This document shows, one piece after another, positions 31,207 to 42,260 of a stretch of DNA of 46,276 bases. This stretch comes from Spirogloea muscicola. Its lineage: Eukaryota; Streptophyta; Zygnematophyceae; Spirogloeales; Spirogloeaceae. Positions within the stretch are counted from its first letter, which is position 1. Each line of letters starts with the position of its first letter. The stretch covers positions 1-46,276 of the forward strand of contig WELB01000014.1 of the NCBI GenBank assembly GCA_009602725.1, given 5' to 3'. The position numbers and the translations under genes were made by a program. The notes under the pieces are model-generated. The model saw only the letters and a program-made list of their open reading frames with translations, had not been told where the DNA came from and did not search any database.

Positions 31207-34200
31207 ATGGCGGCCGCGACGGCGGCCGCTGCGCCGCATGGCGCCCCGGTAGCCGCGAGNTGCGGCGCGCCGTGCCGGAGCCGCCGCCGCGCCTGGCCGT
31301 CGCAGCTGGCGCCGGAGCGAGACCGCCGAAGCGGCGCCGCCGCCATTGCCATTGTGGGAGCTGCGGGGCTTGACGAGGACGAGGAGCGGGAGGAGCGGGG
31401 CATGGCCTTCCGCACCGGCGCCGCCTTCTTCCGCCGCGAGAGCGCGCTCGGCCGCGACCTCGGCGTGCTCGCAGGTCAGCGGATCGACTCCGGGCTCTGA
31501 CAGCTGACGAGGGCTTGTCGATGGCCGTCCGGATTTCGAGCATCAGTCAGCGACCTCTACGTGCTAACTCGTGGTTACTGAGCGGATTCATTTAGCACCT
31601 CTACGTCCTAACTCGTGGTTGCTGAGCGGGTTAGCTTAGCAGCAGGCGGTGTACACCTGTCGATGTGCTCGCATTTGTGCTTGGCCACTCAGACCCTCCA
31701 TCACTGGATACAGAATCCATTACCTTCATCAGCTGCAGCAGCCACAGATGAAGCAGCAGTTCTGAAAATAAGTACTCCTAAAACGAAATGTATTGCCTGA
31801 CGAGTGTGAGCCCCCGAGCCCTGCCATTGTTTCTCAGCTCCCAAGCTGCACCGGAAGTTATCGTGGCGACCACCGAGTGCTGGTTGGTCGGGCTTGGGTG
31901 ATGCAGATTTTGCATACTCGGCTGCTCAAGTGCTCTTAATGTCCTTCAGGCTCTGCTGCCACAGTTATAGCTCTATACACAGCATCGATACAAGAAACAG
32001 TTTAGCAAATGGCTGGGAAATTTGAGGCAAAGCTAGGTCGGATATGAAGCTTTAAGTATGGGCCTTGCAAATGTTCACAGCATTGCTTTCAAGAATGACA
32101 GTCAGGCCATTATATGTACCCACCTTGTAATCTATCCCCAAACATAATTCCTGAGTGCGCCGAACTTTGGAGTTGGCGTATGCCTCGAATACATTTTAAT
32201 ACAAATTTTGAACCACGAATGTGCTGCCAAGGACAGGAATACTAGTAATGTGAAGGATGCTCGGCACTTGTTCTTGTTCTGTTCGGCAGCACTCTATCGT
32301 CATGCTGGGGATCATGCTGGGGCTCACTTGTATGTAATGCTCGATGCAGCTGCTCTGTACAAGCAGGAGAAGGGGGCACTCCGGGTGTTGGACGTCATGA
32401 GCGCCAGCGGCGTGCGGAGCGCCCGCTACCTCCAGCAGGCCGGCGCCGACTTCGTCTGGGCTAACGACGCCGACCTGAGCACGCATGACACGCTTGAGCA
32501 GAACTTGTCGAGGCACTCGGAATGCAGCGCTGATAGCACCTTCCGCACAGGCAGCCGCTCTGAATCCAGGTCGCAAGCGCAAGCGTGCGCCGACGAGCCA
32601 GCATCAGTATGTGCAAACGGGTCATTAATCAAGATGGAGGACAGTGCTGCACAGTCGACCTCTGGACGCTCGACCTCGGGCTCTGTCCAAGACAAGGGCC
32701 ACTTGCAAGGGGCTCAGCGGACGGACTGGTCGCACGCTTTTGCGGCCTGGTGCGGAGGAGAGGCCAGCTCCGGCAGTGCCCGCTGGCAAGTGACGCACGA
32801 GGACGCCAACAAGATACTCTTCTCATGCTACCAAGCAAAGGACTACTACGACCTCGTGGATGTGGACTCATTCGGTAGCGATTCTGTGTTTCTGGGCTCT
32901 GCCCTCATGGCCGTCCGGCACGGCGGCTTGGTATATGCTACCTCCACTGACGGCTTCTCTAGCGGCGGCCACCGGCCCTTTCGGTAATAGCAACATGATT
33001 TCTTCCTTGCATGACTGAATTTTCTGACACGGTACTATTTGCAGTAAATTCATGATCTGTATTGGCTATCCTTTGGCACAGCTCCCTTCTGACTGAGCTC
33101 CTTCCTGTTCACCTGGAATGTTCATGGCTCAGGGCGCTAGGAGCTTACGGTTCCTACATACGGCCCCTGCCGTATGCAAACGAACTCGGCCTCCGGATGC
33201 TCACTGGCGGCATGGTGCGCGAGGCGGCGCTGCGGAGCCTGCGGGCAGAGCCGCTCTTCAGCTACTACTCACACCATGGCCCGGTGTTCCGGGTAATGCT
33301 GAGGGTGACTCCGTGCAGGGTGTGGCAATCGGAGTGAGTGAGTCACACGACCCTGTGCAGACGTGCACCTCGTGGCCAGCCTTGTTGGGTCCAGGTCCTC
33401 TTTTATCCTCTTTTGGCTTCATATAATTCTTGAGAAACTCGCTCGCTCTCTCTGAGTGCCTGCCATGTCGGCTTTGATACATCCGCACTGATTGTGGGCT
33501 TGTTCTTGCTCTTCCACTTAGCTGATCCTTTCAGGTCATTGTTAGGCAGTCAGCTCGCACGATGTCAGAAGACTGTCTTGAAGTTCTTGCCTTTATTCCG
33601 GAAGCTCTTTGTTTGCAGCTGACGAGATCACTCTCTGTTCATCACAGGGACTATGGCTTCATCGGGCACTGTCATGCTTGTGGTGGATCCCAGGTCATTT
33701 CCTGGGAGCTGCTAGGTCGAGCTCAGTGTGAGGAATGCGCCAAGGACAGCTGCAAGGTCAGGAGAGACAGATTGAGTCTCTCATTGGTTGCAAGACAACA
33801 CTGCTGCTGCTGCTTCCTTCCTCTGTCAGAGATGTCAGTCAGAAACACAGCTAATCCTGATGATACAAATTTGTCATGCTTGGGGCAATACCGAGGACTT
33901 ACTATGCACAGAATGTGTATGATCCTGATTGGAATTAAGTTGTCTCAGATTTGCACTCTGCCTGCTCCACCTCACATTTTGTCAGACATTCTGTGTAGTC
34001 ACTGAGTTGCATACGTCACTGTCCAGGCTCGGCCATTGGTCATATGTGGCCCAATGTGGACGGGCCCTCTGCACAGCCAGCCGTTTGTGGGTTCAATGCT
34101 GAGCCTAGCACAAGCATGGGGCTGGCATGATGCTCTCCCACTTGAGGTGACTTTGCCAGAGGACCTGCGCTTGACAATCTTGTGCAGGCTAGAGGTGTTC

Positions 34201-34940
34201 AAAGCCTCAAGCATGCCATTGGTGGGGGAGGTCTTTCAGGTGGGAGCCGCTGGGCAGGCGACTCGCTCCAGCAGGAGCACCAATTGGGATCTCAGGGGCC
34301 TGCTGAGGTTGATGGCCGACGAAAGCGACCCCCGTTTGGCGCCCGGATACCTCAAGCTAGACGAGGTCATCAGCTCAGACTGGTCACCGAATGCCACTTT
34401 TTGCACGAGCTCTGACTTCTGAGATGCTTGGATCGATTTTTTGCAGCTCTTAGCAAATGTATCTTGGCATGTTGCTACAGACAGGAAGCTGGGTGCCAAG
34501 GAAGTACTGATGTATGGGATTGTTGACGTGATGTCCTGCATACACAGGTCTCCCGAATGGGTAAGGTGCCAACACCCAGCTGCAGGAGCTTGATGGATGT
34601 GCTTGTGAAGGTACACTCATGAGCTTTCATTGAGGTCAACTGAGGCTGCAGCAGTCCAGATTGGAATACTCTGAAAGTTTTGAACACAGAAGACTTCTTA
34701 GGTTTCCCAAGGTTGCTTGAAAGTCTCATGTCTCGTTCAATGGATTCTGCAAGGACTTCAGGCATGTAGTAATTTGTTTGTGCCCAACCGAACAGCTGCT
34801 TATGGAATAAATAGACTGTCGTCAATTTGCAGAATGGGTTCGCCGCCAGCCGCTCGCACGTCGAAGCCAATGCAATCAAGTCGGATTCTTCGATGGCGAC
34901 CTGCATCGGTCTTTCAAGACAGCTGGCACAACAGACATGA
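31207..34940 (+). CDS. TRM1: tRNA (guanine26-N2)-dimethyltransferase TRM1
   Basis: TRM1 dimethylates G26 of tRNAs using S-adenosylmethionine. Seven exons join in phase: 31207-31474, 32350-32983, 33133-33333, 33648-33756, 34027-34365, 34548-34610, 34833-34940, giving 573 aa. The N-terminus has FFRRESALGRDLGVL (family FYNP..EFNRDL). The SAM site is LRVLDVMSASGVRSARYL plus WANDAD. Then come DYYDLVDVDSFGSDSVFLGS, YATSTDGFSSGGHRP, SYIRPLPYANELGLRML, LFSYYSHHGPVFRVMLRV, the zinc motif CHACG...CEEC, GPMWTGPLHSQPF, DPRLAPGYLKLDE, and the end NGFAASRSHVEANAIKSDSS. Two inserts are unusual: a Ser-rich stretch of about 60 residues after the SAM site, and about 45 residues after GWHDALPLE that might be an unrecognised intron starting at 34147. 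Exon 1 is Arg/Ala-rich, possibly a transit peptide, and has one N at 31260. Confidence 0.95.
31500..31712 (+). mobile_element. Solo retrotransposon tail, copy D, in TRM1 intron 1
   Basis: Same tail as copy C and same orientation: GGGCTTGTCGATGGCCGTCC, CTAACTCGTGGTTACTGAGC, TTAGCTTAGCAGCAGG and GTGCTTGGCCACTCAGACCC. It contains an internal 44-bp tandem duplication. Confidence 0.8.
31552..31639. repeat. 44-bp tandem duplication inside tail copy D
   Basis: Two units, each beginning ACCTCTACGT and ending TTAG, with the CTAACTCGTGGTT core in each. Copies A, B and C have only one unit. Confidence 0.85.
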
Positions 34941-36093
34941 CTGCCGTTGAAGCCAGTCAGATGGATAGTCGTGGGACCTCCAATCAGATCATGACGTTAG
35001 CAGTGTCAATTTGCCAGAGGCTTGTACAAGCAGGGAGCAAGTTGCACGTGGACGGCATGATCATGGGTGCAGCTCTCCGAATTGCTCAGGGCGGCCAGAT
35101 TTTCAGACGGCTCCCAAGCTGCTGAATTTTGATCTTCTGCTTGGGGTACTCGGCTAGGTTTGTCCACATTGAAGGCGCCTAACAAGAGCCCGTTATTTGT
35201 TAGTATTGAAGAGGACACAGGATGAGAGCATGAAGGGCTGCAAGGGGACTACTGAAAAGCAAAGGTGACTCCCAAAGTCCACTACCACTCTTGTGCACCT
35301 CTGTTTTAGGTGACTGACAAGTCGACACCCTTTCAGCATCCAAGGACTCCAATCTTCTCCGAGGATTATTGGCATAGCAGCTTATCGATGAGACTCTTTG
35401 CTTGCAACTGACCTCATGTGCACATTGCTCTCGAGTTATGTCATCATATTTTGCTGGGAAGCCCCACATTGTTCCTTTTTGAATTTCTTACCATTGATTC
35501 CCTCGGGATTGAGGTGTAGATTGCACTGTAGATCGAGGGGAAGCCCTTGAAGGACTTCTTAGCCAGGTTACATTTTCAATCCCTATATTCGTGCGTCTAC
35601 CCCCTGGGCAAACACTGGTTTCATTCAGTGCAAAGTCCACAGCCAGCCCACAACGTGTATGAAAGCAATTATGTCATGATCTTTGTCAGACATGAAATGC
35701 AGCATGTTCAGGTGGACTGAAAGTGCTTGAGGAGGACTGAAGCAGAATCGGCAATCAGAGATGCTGGTGGGGTTGCCTCCGTCTCTTTGATACAACCGTG
35801 ATGATGTGTCTATTAAGGGGTCCTCTTTTTGCACCATTCTGGAAGCCTTTGCAGACTTTCTCAAATGACATAAAATGGAGGGAAGGTCAGTTAGGCTGGT
35901 GGTGGCAAAGCCCCAAACAGAAATGTCCCTACCAGAGCCAAAGATATGTACTTTCAGAGAAGAACATCTCCGGAAAGATCAAAAAAGAAAAACCTTTATT
36001 GTTGAAGAAGGCACGCCAGCTTCAGTGCAGGGAGGCTTTCATGGAGCACCAGGTTACTCTTGCCAGTGCTATGTCTTTGACCTGCCTGTGCAG
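34941..36093. other. Convergent intergenic DNA
   Basis: This lies between the stop of TRM1 (+) and the stop of the Ala-rich gene (-). An open plus-strand frame at 35875-36180 overlaps the minus-strand coding end and has no recognisable domain. No RNA gene or repeat seen. Confidence 0.45.
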
Positions 36094-37631
36094 TCACTGC
36101 TCACCGCTGTCAAGCTGCAAGCCAAGGACCACAAGACCGACAGCGGTGACGAGGGCGAGGAAGGAGAGGCCGCTGCCTAGCACATCCAGTGCGCCGGTCA
36201 GCTGGCCAGGATCGCCTCCGCCACCACCCACACCGGCCTTCAGCTGCCAGACGAGCGCTGAGATCACGGCGCTTGCCGCGGCACCGCCCAGCGCTGAGCC
36301 CCTCGTCAGGTCCAGCTGGAGGTCGCCGAACTGGTCACCCATCCCAAAGGCAAGACACAGTACAGGTGAGGATACCCACCTTGTGTCTGTTTACTTCAGC
36401 AGCTCACATATCATGTTGCAGATTCTCAACATTGAATCAAGCTGACTCGCTCGCCTGCCTTCATGCTGCGGGCTGCTGTGAAGATAGGCACATGACATTA
36501 AAAGAGCGTGGAGTTGCCTTCCTCATGTCAGCATGGCGATCACCTTGAGCACGCGGGGTGACGAGGGGGCCGGCGGTGGCGGGGGCTCGGTGCAGCCCGC
36601 CGCGACCTCACGACCGGCAGCCTGGAATGCCTTGGCCAGCGCCGCCACCTCGCCGGCGCCGTAGGAGCCCATGAGGCTGAACTTCTGTCCAGCCGCCGTC
36701 AGCCGCCGCCCAAGGGCTGCATTCACAATTGCAACGCAGGAAGAGGGGGCCGCAGCCATGTCAGGTGGAAGCAGCAAGACTGTTAAGGTGAGTACTCAAG
36801 AGGAAGCAGCAGAGATTGCAGAGTTGCACGATGAGCATGTCCAGGAGTGCATGCCTCCTACCTGCTCGTTGGCTGCTGCCCTCTGGCAGAGCGGCAGCAG
36901 ATGCCGCCAGCTCCGCTGCGGCTGCGGCGGCCGCTGCTGTGGTTGCTGACTCCAGGGCGCCACCAAGGCGCTTGAGGGCACTGGCTGCCTCCCCGCCAAC
37001 CTTCATGGGAGAGGTTCCCGACTCAGCCACGAGCGAGAACTTCCATGACAGACAGCGTGGTGGAAGGCTGTGCAAGCGGCAGCCAACATGACAATCTCGC
37101 GCTTCTGCATTGCTTAGTCGGATTACGGCGTGGTGCCTGACCAACGCCTCCAGCGAGTGGGGATCACGTTGGGGTCAGCTCACCTCACGCTCGACGGGCC
37201 CATTGGAGAGCGCGAAGCCCGCGTCCCGGAGCTGGGCACGCCCACGCGAGCAGATTGGAGGCATTGCACGTCAAAGGCGAGAACGAGCGACTGGGTCCCG
37301 CAAGCTAAGGAGGGGCCTGTTGGGGCAGCCGGCATTCAGCGCTGCCAGCGCCAACCGGCCCGGCGTGACTGGCAGCGCAGCGACCGCAGTGCTGAAGCTT
37401 ATTACGTATGTGAAAGTTTCTTTTCATAATAAATCGTGTCGGTCTGAGCGCGAAGGAGGCGCGCACGTCGACTTGGAGGTCGGCGGGCAGCGCGCCGAGG
37501 AAGTCGCCGTCCAGGCTCTCGAAGCCCTTCTGCAGCGGCCGCGGGGCGGCCACAGCGGCACCGAGGGTCCCCATGAGCGGCCTCTCAGCGGCCGCTATGG
37601 CTGCATTGCCTTGCAGGTGCCTCGTTTCCAG
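36094..37631 (-). CDS. Unidentified Ala-rich, probably membrane-anchored protein, 5' exon(s) not placed
   Basis: Five minus-strand exons join in phase: 37631-37473, 37231-37184, 37039-36862, 36716-36544, 36330-36094, giving 264 aa at least. Exon 1 includes GFESLDGDFLGALPADLQ, exon 2 LRDAGFALSNGPVERE, exon 3 FSLVAESGTSPMKVGGEAAS then an Ala-rich helix, and exon 4 QKFSLMGSYGAGEVAALAKA then a Pro-rich linker. Exon 5 has FGDLQLDLTRGSALGGAAAS and a C-terminal hydrophobic segment (SGLSFLALVTAVGLVVLGLQ), followed by LDSGEQ and stop. The FSL(V/M) and DLQL motifs each occur twice, suggesting internal duplication. I recognise no family. A candidate 5' exon is MAATARIAASAVG... from 38128 leftwards, which looks like a transit peptide, so a chloroplast membrane is a reasonable guess. 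Repeat R1 (37655-37785) would lie in the intron between. Confidence 0.65.
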
Positions 37632-37654
37632 CTGCAAGTCGCTCCGACTCGCGG

Positions 37655-37785
37655 CTGCTGACTCGGGGTTACCAAGCTCCCATTTATTGAGTCTCTTGCT
37701 GTGTAAGTTTGGCGCCTTTGGCCCTTTGGGCCTCGTTGATTATTCCTGGGCTGGCCGTTCATAGTTCCTGCCGCCGTTGGCAGAG
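37655..37785 (-). repeat. R1 repeat copy
   Basis: GCTGACTCGGGGTTACCAAG, then TTTGGCCCTTTGGGCC and CTGGGCTGGCCGTTCATAG. The same order of modules is found at 10345-10563. It probably lies in an intron of the Ala-rich gene. Confidence 0.6.
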
Positions 37786-37789
37786 CTGC

Positions 37790-38210
37790 ACGTCTAGCGA
37801 GAGCCGCGCATGGCGGCGGTGGAGGAGGGAAGGAGGAGGGGGGCGAAGCAGGGAGGCGCTGGGAGAGGAGGGGCGGCGCACCGCGAGGTCGCGCAGGCTC
37901 CCGAGCGCCGCACCACTGCGCCCGCCGCCGCCGTCGCCGCCGCCGCCGCCGCATGCGCAGGCGTCTCAGTCAGCGCTGCCTGCCATGCCACCGCTGCTCT
38001 CAAAGGACGCGGGAGAGAAGTAATCAAGCCGGAGGCGGGCGCCGCACCTCGATGCCACGGGCCGCTGGTCGCCGGCGGCGCGCGGCGNTCCCACCGCCGA
38101 GGCGGCAATGCGGGCCGTCGCCGCCATGGCGGCGACGGCGAGGGCGGCGGCGGCGGCAGCAGCAGCGGCGGCGACGGCGGCGGGAGCTGGTCGAGGGCGG
38201 CGGGGTGAAG
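37790..38210 (-). CDS. Candidate 5' exon(s) of the Ala-rich gene
   Basis: The ATG at 38128 opens MAATARIAASAVG, one undetermined residue (N at 38088), then PRAAGDQRPVASRCGARLRL. It is rich in Ala, Arg and Ser with almost no acids, as in chloroplast transit peptides. No convincing donor connects it to 37631, so the exon end is unknown. (CCG)n tracts at 37930-37950 and 38130-38180 fit a gene start. Confidence 0.3.
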
Positions 38211-38990
38211 CTGATGTGGCACCACGATATCTGTACTCGGACACGTGTCTCCGTGGAGAGCCCTGGGGTTCTGTTCACACTGCCTTCCGGCGTGGCTGAG
38301 GACCGCAGCCGGCGCCGTGCGATCGCCGTCCCCCTTCCGCATCGGACGGCATGAGGGTGCCCCGTCCTTTCCCACGTCTCCTTCGAGGGCCGTGAAGAAG
38401 TGCTCGCCCATTGAGTAGAGGGCTGGCAAAGCCAGCCCAGAAAGAATGGACAATGTCCAATGCCCAAACGATTAAGGTGCCGAAAAAGGAACTACGTGAG
38501 AAAGGATGAACTCATTCTTCGAGAGGCTATTGGCCAGCCCAGAAAAACAATGGAAAAGGAAAAAGGACAAAATGAGTTCCAAGAGGGACCAGAAAAGCGG
38601 TAAGGCACACGGCGACTCAATTGGCCACATTCTTGAGATTTTAAGTGGGAATTTTTGGGACGGACGGGAGAGACTTAGGTGGGAACTTTTGGGTCGGACG
38701 GGAGAGACGCTGAGCGCTGGAGGTGATTGTACTCTGTTCTCGTACTCTGTTCATTCTTTTTCGGGCTGGTTGTTCCAGCCCCTATTCTCAATGGGCGAGC
38801 ACTTTCTTCTGATTGTTGACTGCGGATGACGATGTTGGTGGCAGCAGCTGTGTCACCAAATTTGGGAAAGGGATTTGCCGACCGAAGAAGAAGCTCGCCT
38901 ATAGAGAAGAGGGGCTGGCAAAGCCAAACCCAAAAGAAGGACCAAAGCCAAAGAAAGAGGTGCCGAAAAACACTACAAAGAAGGGAAGGC
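38211..38990. repeat. R2/R1 repeat cluster with a tandem duplication
   Basis: R2 copies at 38395-38490 (+), 38745-38810 (-, GGCTGGTTGTTCCAGCCCC) and 38885-38985 (+, GGCTGGCAAAGCCAAACCC). R1-like at 38528-38560 (GGCTATTGGCCAGCCC). The two adjacent R2 copies at 38745 and 38885 face each other as an inverted pair about 80 bases apart. Tandem units of about 34 bases at 38643-38708 share GGACGGGAGAGAC... or TCGGACGGGAGAGAC. Confidence 0.75.
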
Positions 38991-39210
38991 GGGGGTGGAG
39001 CGGTCCGGGTCAGAGCCACCCCACCACAGCCCATGTCCAGGTACCACACGCCCGCCGGGGAGCGCCGCGCCGGTACGGGGACAGGGCACGGCAAGGCCCC
39101 ATCCGCGAAAAGCATGGGCCGGGCAGCCGGCACCGCGGCTTCCTCCCCCCGGTACACTTTCCCAGGCGGCCCCCCCACCCCCCCCCGCCCGAGTCACTCA
39201 CCGTCAGAAC
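38990..39210 (-). other. Codon-like stretch of unclear status
   Basis: The minus strand reads GKVYRGEEAAVPAARPMLF, ADGALPCPVPVPARRSP and AGVWYLDMGCGGVALTR without stops, next to a second open stretch (39403-39200) ending LGSDG|GTGAGT. It could be 5' exons of the Ala-rich gene separated by repeats, or GC-rich DNA that is open by composition. Confidence 0.25.
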
Positions 39211-39246
39211 CCAGCCTCGGTGACACCACTTCGCCCGCCGCCTCCA

Positions 39247-39277
<31 letters not shown>

Positions 39278-39436
39278 GACGTCGGCCTCGGCGACGGCGG
39301 CCCTTCGCAGCTCCCCGAGCGCCCGCTCCCGCAGGAGTCCGGGCGGGCGGCCACGTCGGAGGCCCCGAGGATATCGGTCGCCCGTCGGGACGCGGCCTCG
39401 CACGCCTTCTAGGACACGCGCTTAGCCATCGTCAGG
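39211..39436. promoter_or_regulatory. GC-rich 5' region of CBSX3
   Basis: (CCG)n at 39250-39280 and no ATG in frame before 39437. The promoter or 5' UTR role is inferred from position. Confidence 0.35.
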
Positions 39437-41082
39437 ATGCAGAGCCTGGCGAGGCTGCTGCAGGCGAGGGGCCAGGCGGCCTCCGGCGCCGTCCTCCGGC
39501 GTATGCGCGTCGCCGTTGCCGGCAGCAACCCGTCCCTGGACGCCTTCTCACGCGGCCGCACGCTGGCCGGGGAGCCCGCCAAGGAGCAGATTCAGGAGCA
39601 CGGCTTCGAGAGCACCACAATTGCGGACATCATCGGCCAGAAGTCCTCCGAGGAGGACGGCTCGTGGCTCTGGTGCACCACGGAGGACACTGTCTACGAT
39701 GCCGTCAAATCTGTAATTCGGCTCTCCTCCTCCGTGAATTGCTGTCAGAGCACGAGCACTGCTGCGCTCTTAATTCGCAACAGCAGCTTCGCAATCAAAC
39801 AATCTTTCCTCTGTCCTTGGGAAGGTACTAGAAAGTGACTGCATAGCTTGCAAGCATGCATTGCACTACCTAGAGTGTTGAGCCGTTCTGGACTCTCCGT
39901 GATAGGAGTCAGTCTCCTCATTCCAGATGACTTCGCATAATGTGGGCGCCCTGGTGGTTGTAAAGTCAGACTCACATGGAACAGTTGCTGGCATTTTCAC
40001 AGAGAGAGGTGCATTGCCTAGTCTACTCTGAGCTGATTAAGTTGCTTCAATGCCCTGCATTTCCTGGCCTGAAGTATCTCGTCTGCCAGCACAGCAGCAA
40101 GCTTGTGTATTTAGAGTGGCAGGCGGAGCACGTGAACTTGATGTCAAGCATGTTACTTGCTATTTAGGCCTACTACTTTTATAATGCAAGGCAAATTGTG
40201 CTTTAAGCATTGCCATCCTTGGAGCTTGTACTGGCCTGCATCGTCCTAATGTACTTCACTTACCATACATCCTGATCTTGACAGATTATTTGAGGAAGAT
40301 TATTGTGCAAGGTCGGACTTCAAAGACGACCAAAGTGGGTGACATCATGACTGAAGAGGTATGCAATTCTCTGGCTGACCTCTGCATTGGTGAGCGATCA
40401 GCTTGCATCACCCTGCAGACTTCATGTCAGCCAGGGCATATGAGATTCTCAACTCGAGTTAGGCTTCTGCAATCATGGTATTCGGTACTCTGCACCTTGA
40501 GTAAATCCACATTCGATCTACGTTGACGGTGGTGATACTATGCGCATACTATCAAGTACAGTGCCAAGGTGCTGCATCAGGTCTTAGAAGCAATAGAGAT
40601 GACCTTCCTCACTTGCTCGTGTAACATCGCAGAACAAGCTTATCACAGTGACACCGCAGACCAAGGTACTGAAGGCTATGGAGCTCATGACTGGTGAGCC
40701 AACGCTCTAACAATGTGAAAGCATGGTGTCATGCCGAGCTTCTTGGAATCGGGCTTAACTTGTGGGTCAAAGAGTAACTTGGAGATTGTAAATGTATCTA
40801 AGAGATCTGCCCTGTGCTGTCTATCAGGGGTGGTTGCCTGGTCAATGGCTTGAAGCTTCTTACATTGACCCAGGCTTTGGAGAAGGGTCCAACCACAAAC
40901 CCAGCCTTTGATTGTAACAAACTCGTCATGTATATGCAGACAATCGTATCAGGCACATCCCTGTCTGCGAGGGCAAGAAGATGCTGGGAATGGTGTCCAT
41001 TGGTGATGTGGTCCGTGCAGTTGTCCATGAGCATCGCGAGGAGGTCAACCGTCTGAGCGAGTACATCAGTGGAGGTTATTAA
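39437..41082 (+). CDS. CBSX3: Mitochondrial-type CBS-pair protein (CBSX3-like)
   Basis: Five exons join in phase: 39437-39712, 39927-40008, 40285-40358, 40633-40693, 40940-41082, giving 211 aa, close to plant CBSX3 (about 206). The N-terminus MQSLARLLQARGQAASGAVL is basic, Ala/Leu/Arg-rich and acid-free, as expected of a mitochondrial presequence. CBS1 (about 65-125): TIADIIGQKSSEEDGSWLWC, TVYDAVKSMTSHNVGALVVV, TVAGIFTERDYLRKIIVQGR. CBS2 (about 130-205): KVGDIMTEENKLITVTPQTK, LKAMELMTDNRIRHIPVCEG, MLGMVSIGDVVRAVVHEH. Plant CBSX3 binds adenosine nucleotides and regulates thioredoxin o2 in mitochondria; that role is carried over by similarity. The start is the only in-frame ATG after the (CCG)n leader. 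Confidence 0.95.
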
Positions 41083-42164
41083 GAAACGGGGTCATTCTGC
41101 TCTGGCATCCATTTTATCTCATGGCGCACATTGGTTGAGACGCTTTAGGGCTTGCCAACGCATACTGAAGTACTACATCTACCCTGCAAAGTAGTCAATT
41201 GCAGCATCTTAGTTGTACATCAAGTCATTGTGTCAGATGGAGCAAGTCCACATCGCACTGCGTTTCAGTGGGACTTGTATATCATCTGCAATATGTAAAG
41301 TCACGCTGTTAATCTAGCCACCAGAAATGCAAATGATATGCAATATCAATTTGATGGCTATTTAGGACTAACCTGTACTTTGACCCGTGCCTACAAGACA
41401 CGAATCCCAAGCCTCCAACATGTGCTGCAAGTTATTGCCATCTGTGGGACGGGAACACGTGACAGGCACTAGTCAGCTGTCAGATTGTTAAGAAGGACCA
41501 GAGTGGGCTTTATCACAATGATGTCGATGCAGACTTGCTGACAGACTTGCTGGCAGCAGACTGTGAAGCAAGACTGGCCTCGACGTTGCCAACGGGGAGT
41601 CTGTAGGTGTCCCAACTGGCTGGTGCTAGTGGTGGCCACTCACGTCATGGAGGCAATGGCCTACTCATGCTGTGCATGTCATCTGCAGTCTGGACAGCTC
41701 AATCGGATAAAGATGCACCGAGCACAAATGTGATCAGAAGATGGCAGTGGGGCGAGGAGTGGGGGTGGTGATGCTCATCTAGCGCAGCAAGGGGCTGCCT
41801 TTGCGGCGATTTTATTTGTACCCTCTATACTTCCAACAGCCTAAGGTGGACAGACTGACCAAGGAGGATTCGCTCGAGCAGCAGAATAGTGGCTGGGTAT
41901 CACCAAGTCAGAACAGACGAGATGCTGCTGTACTAAGGTCAGTAACCAGGTCTGCCAGGCTGACCTCGGTGTCAGACATGAATGACACAATTACGTATGG
42001 AGAGTGAAGGATAAATTTCTGTTGCCGAGTGGAAGTAACTATGAAGGAACAATCTTCAGATATGAAGGACAAGAAGGGCGGGGGAGCAAAAGCACAAAAC
42101 AGCACTTCCAGAGCACGTGCTCCGGTCTTCATTAAAGGGTCGCTGCGGCGCGCAGGAGGCTCCA
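41083..42164. other. Intergenic DNA 3' of CBSX3
   Basis: No supported gene. A TGTAA at about 41293 is a possible polyadenylation signal. The remaining sequence shows no repeat I can match. Confidence 0.4.
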
Positions 42165-42260
42165 ATGGCAAGTCTCTTATCCATTTTGTGTTAGGTTGGC
42201 CTCTCCCAACTACCGCCTCCGCTTTGGATGAACCTTTCCAAATGCTAATCACATGCAGGT
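42165..42260 (-). repeat. Diverged R1 repeat copy
   Basis: GTTGGCCTCTCCCAAC followed by TACCGCCTCCGCTTTGGATG fits the R1 order (stem, then CATCGCCCTCTACTGG), with many substitutions. Confidence 0.45.

Noticed and set aside
35875-36180. Plus-strand 101-codon frame
   Set aside because: It overlaps the phase-supported last exon of the minus-strand Ala-rich gene and has no recognisable domain.
38995-39831. Plus-strand 278-codon frame over the CBSX3 start
   Set aside because: Pro/Arg-rich, out of frame with CBSX3 exon 1, and it runs through the exon 1 donor. It is a by-product of (CCG)n composition.
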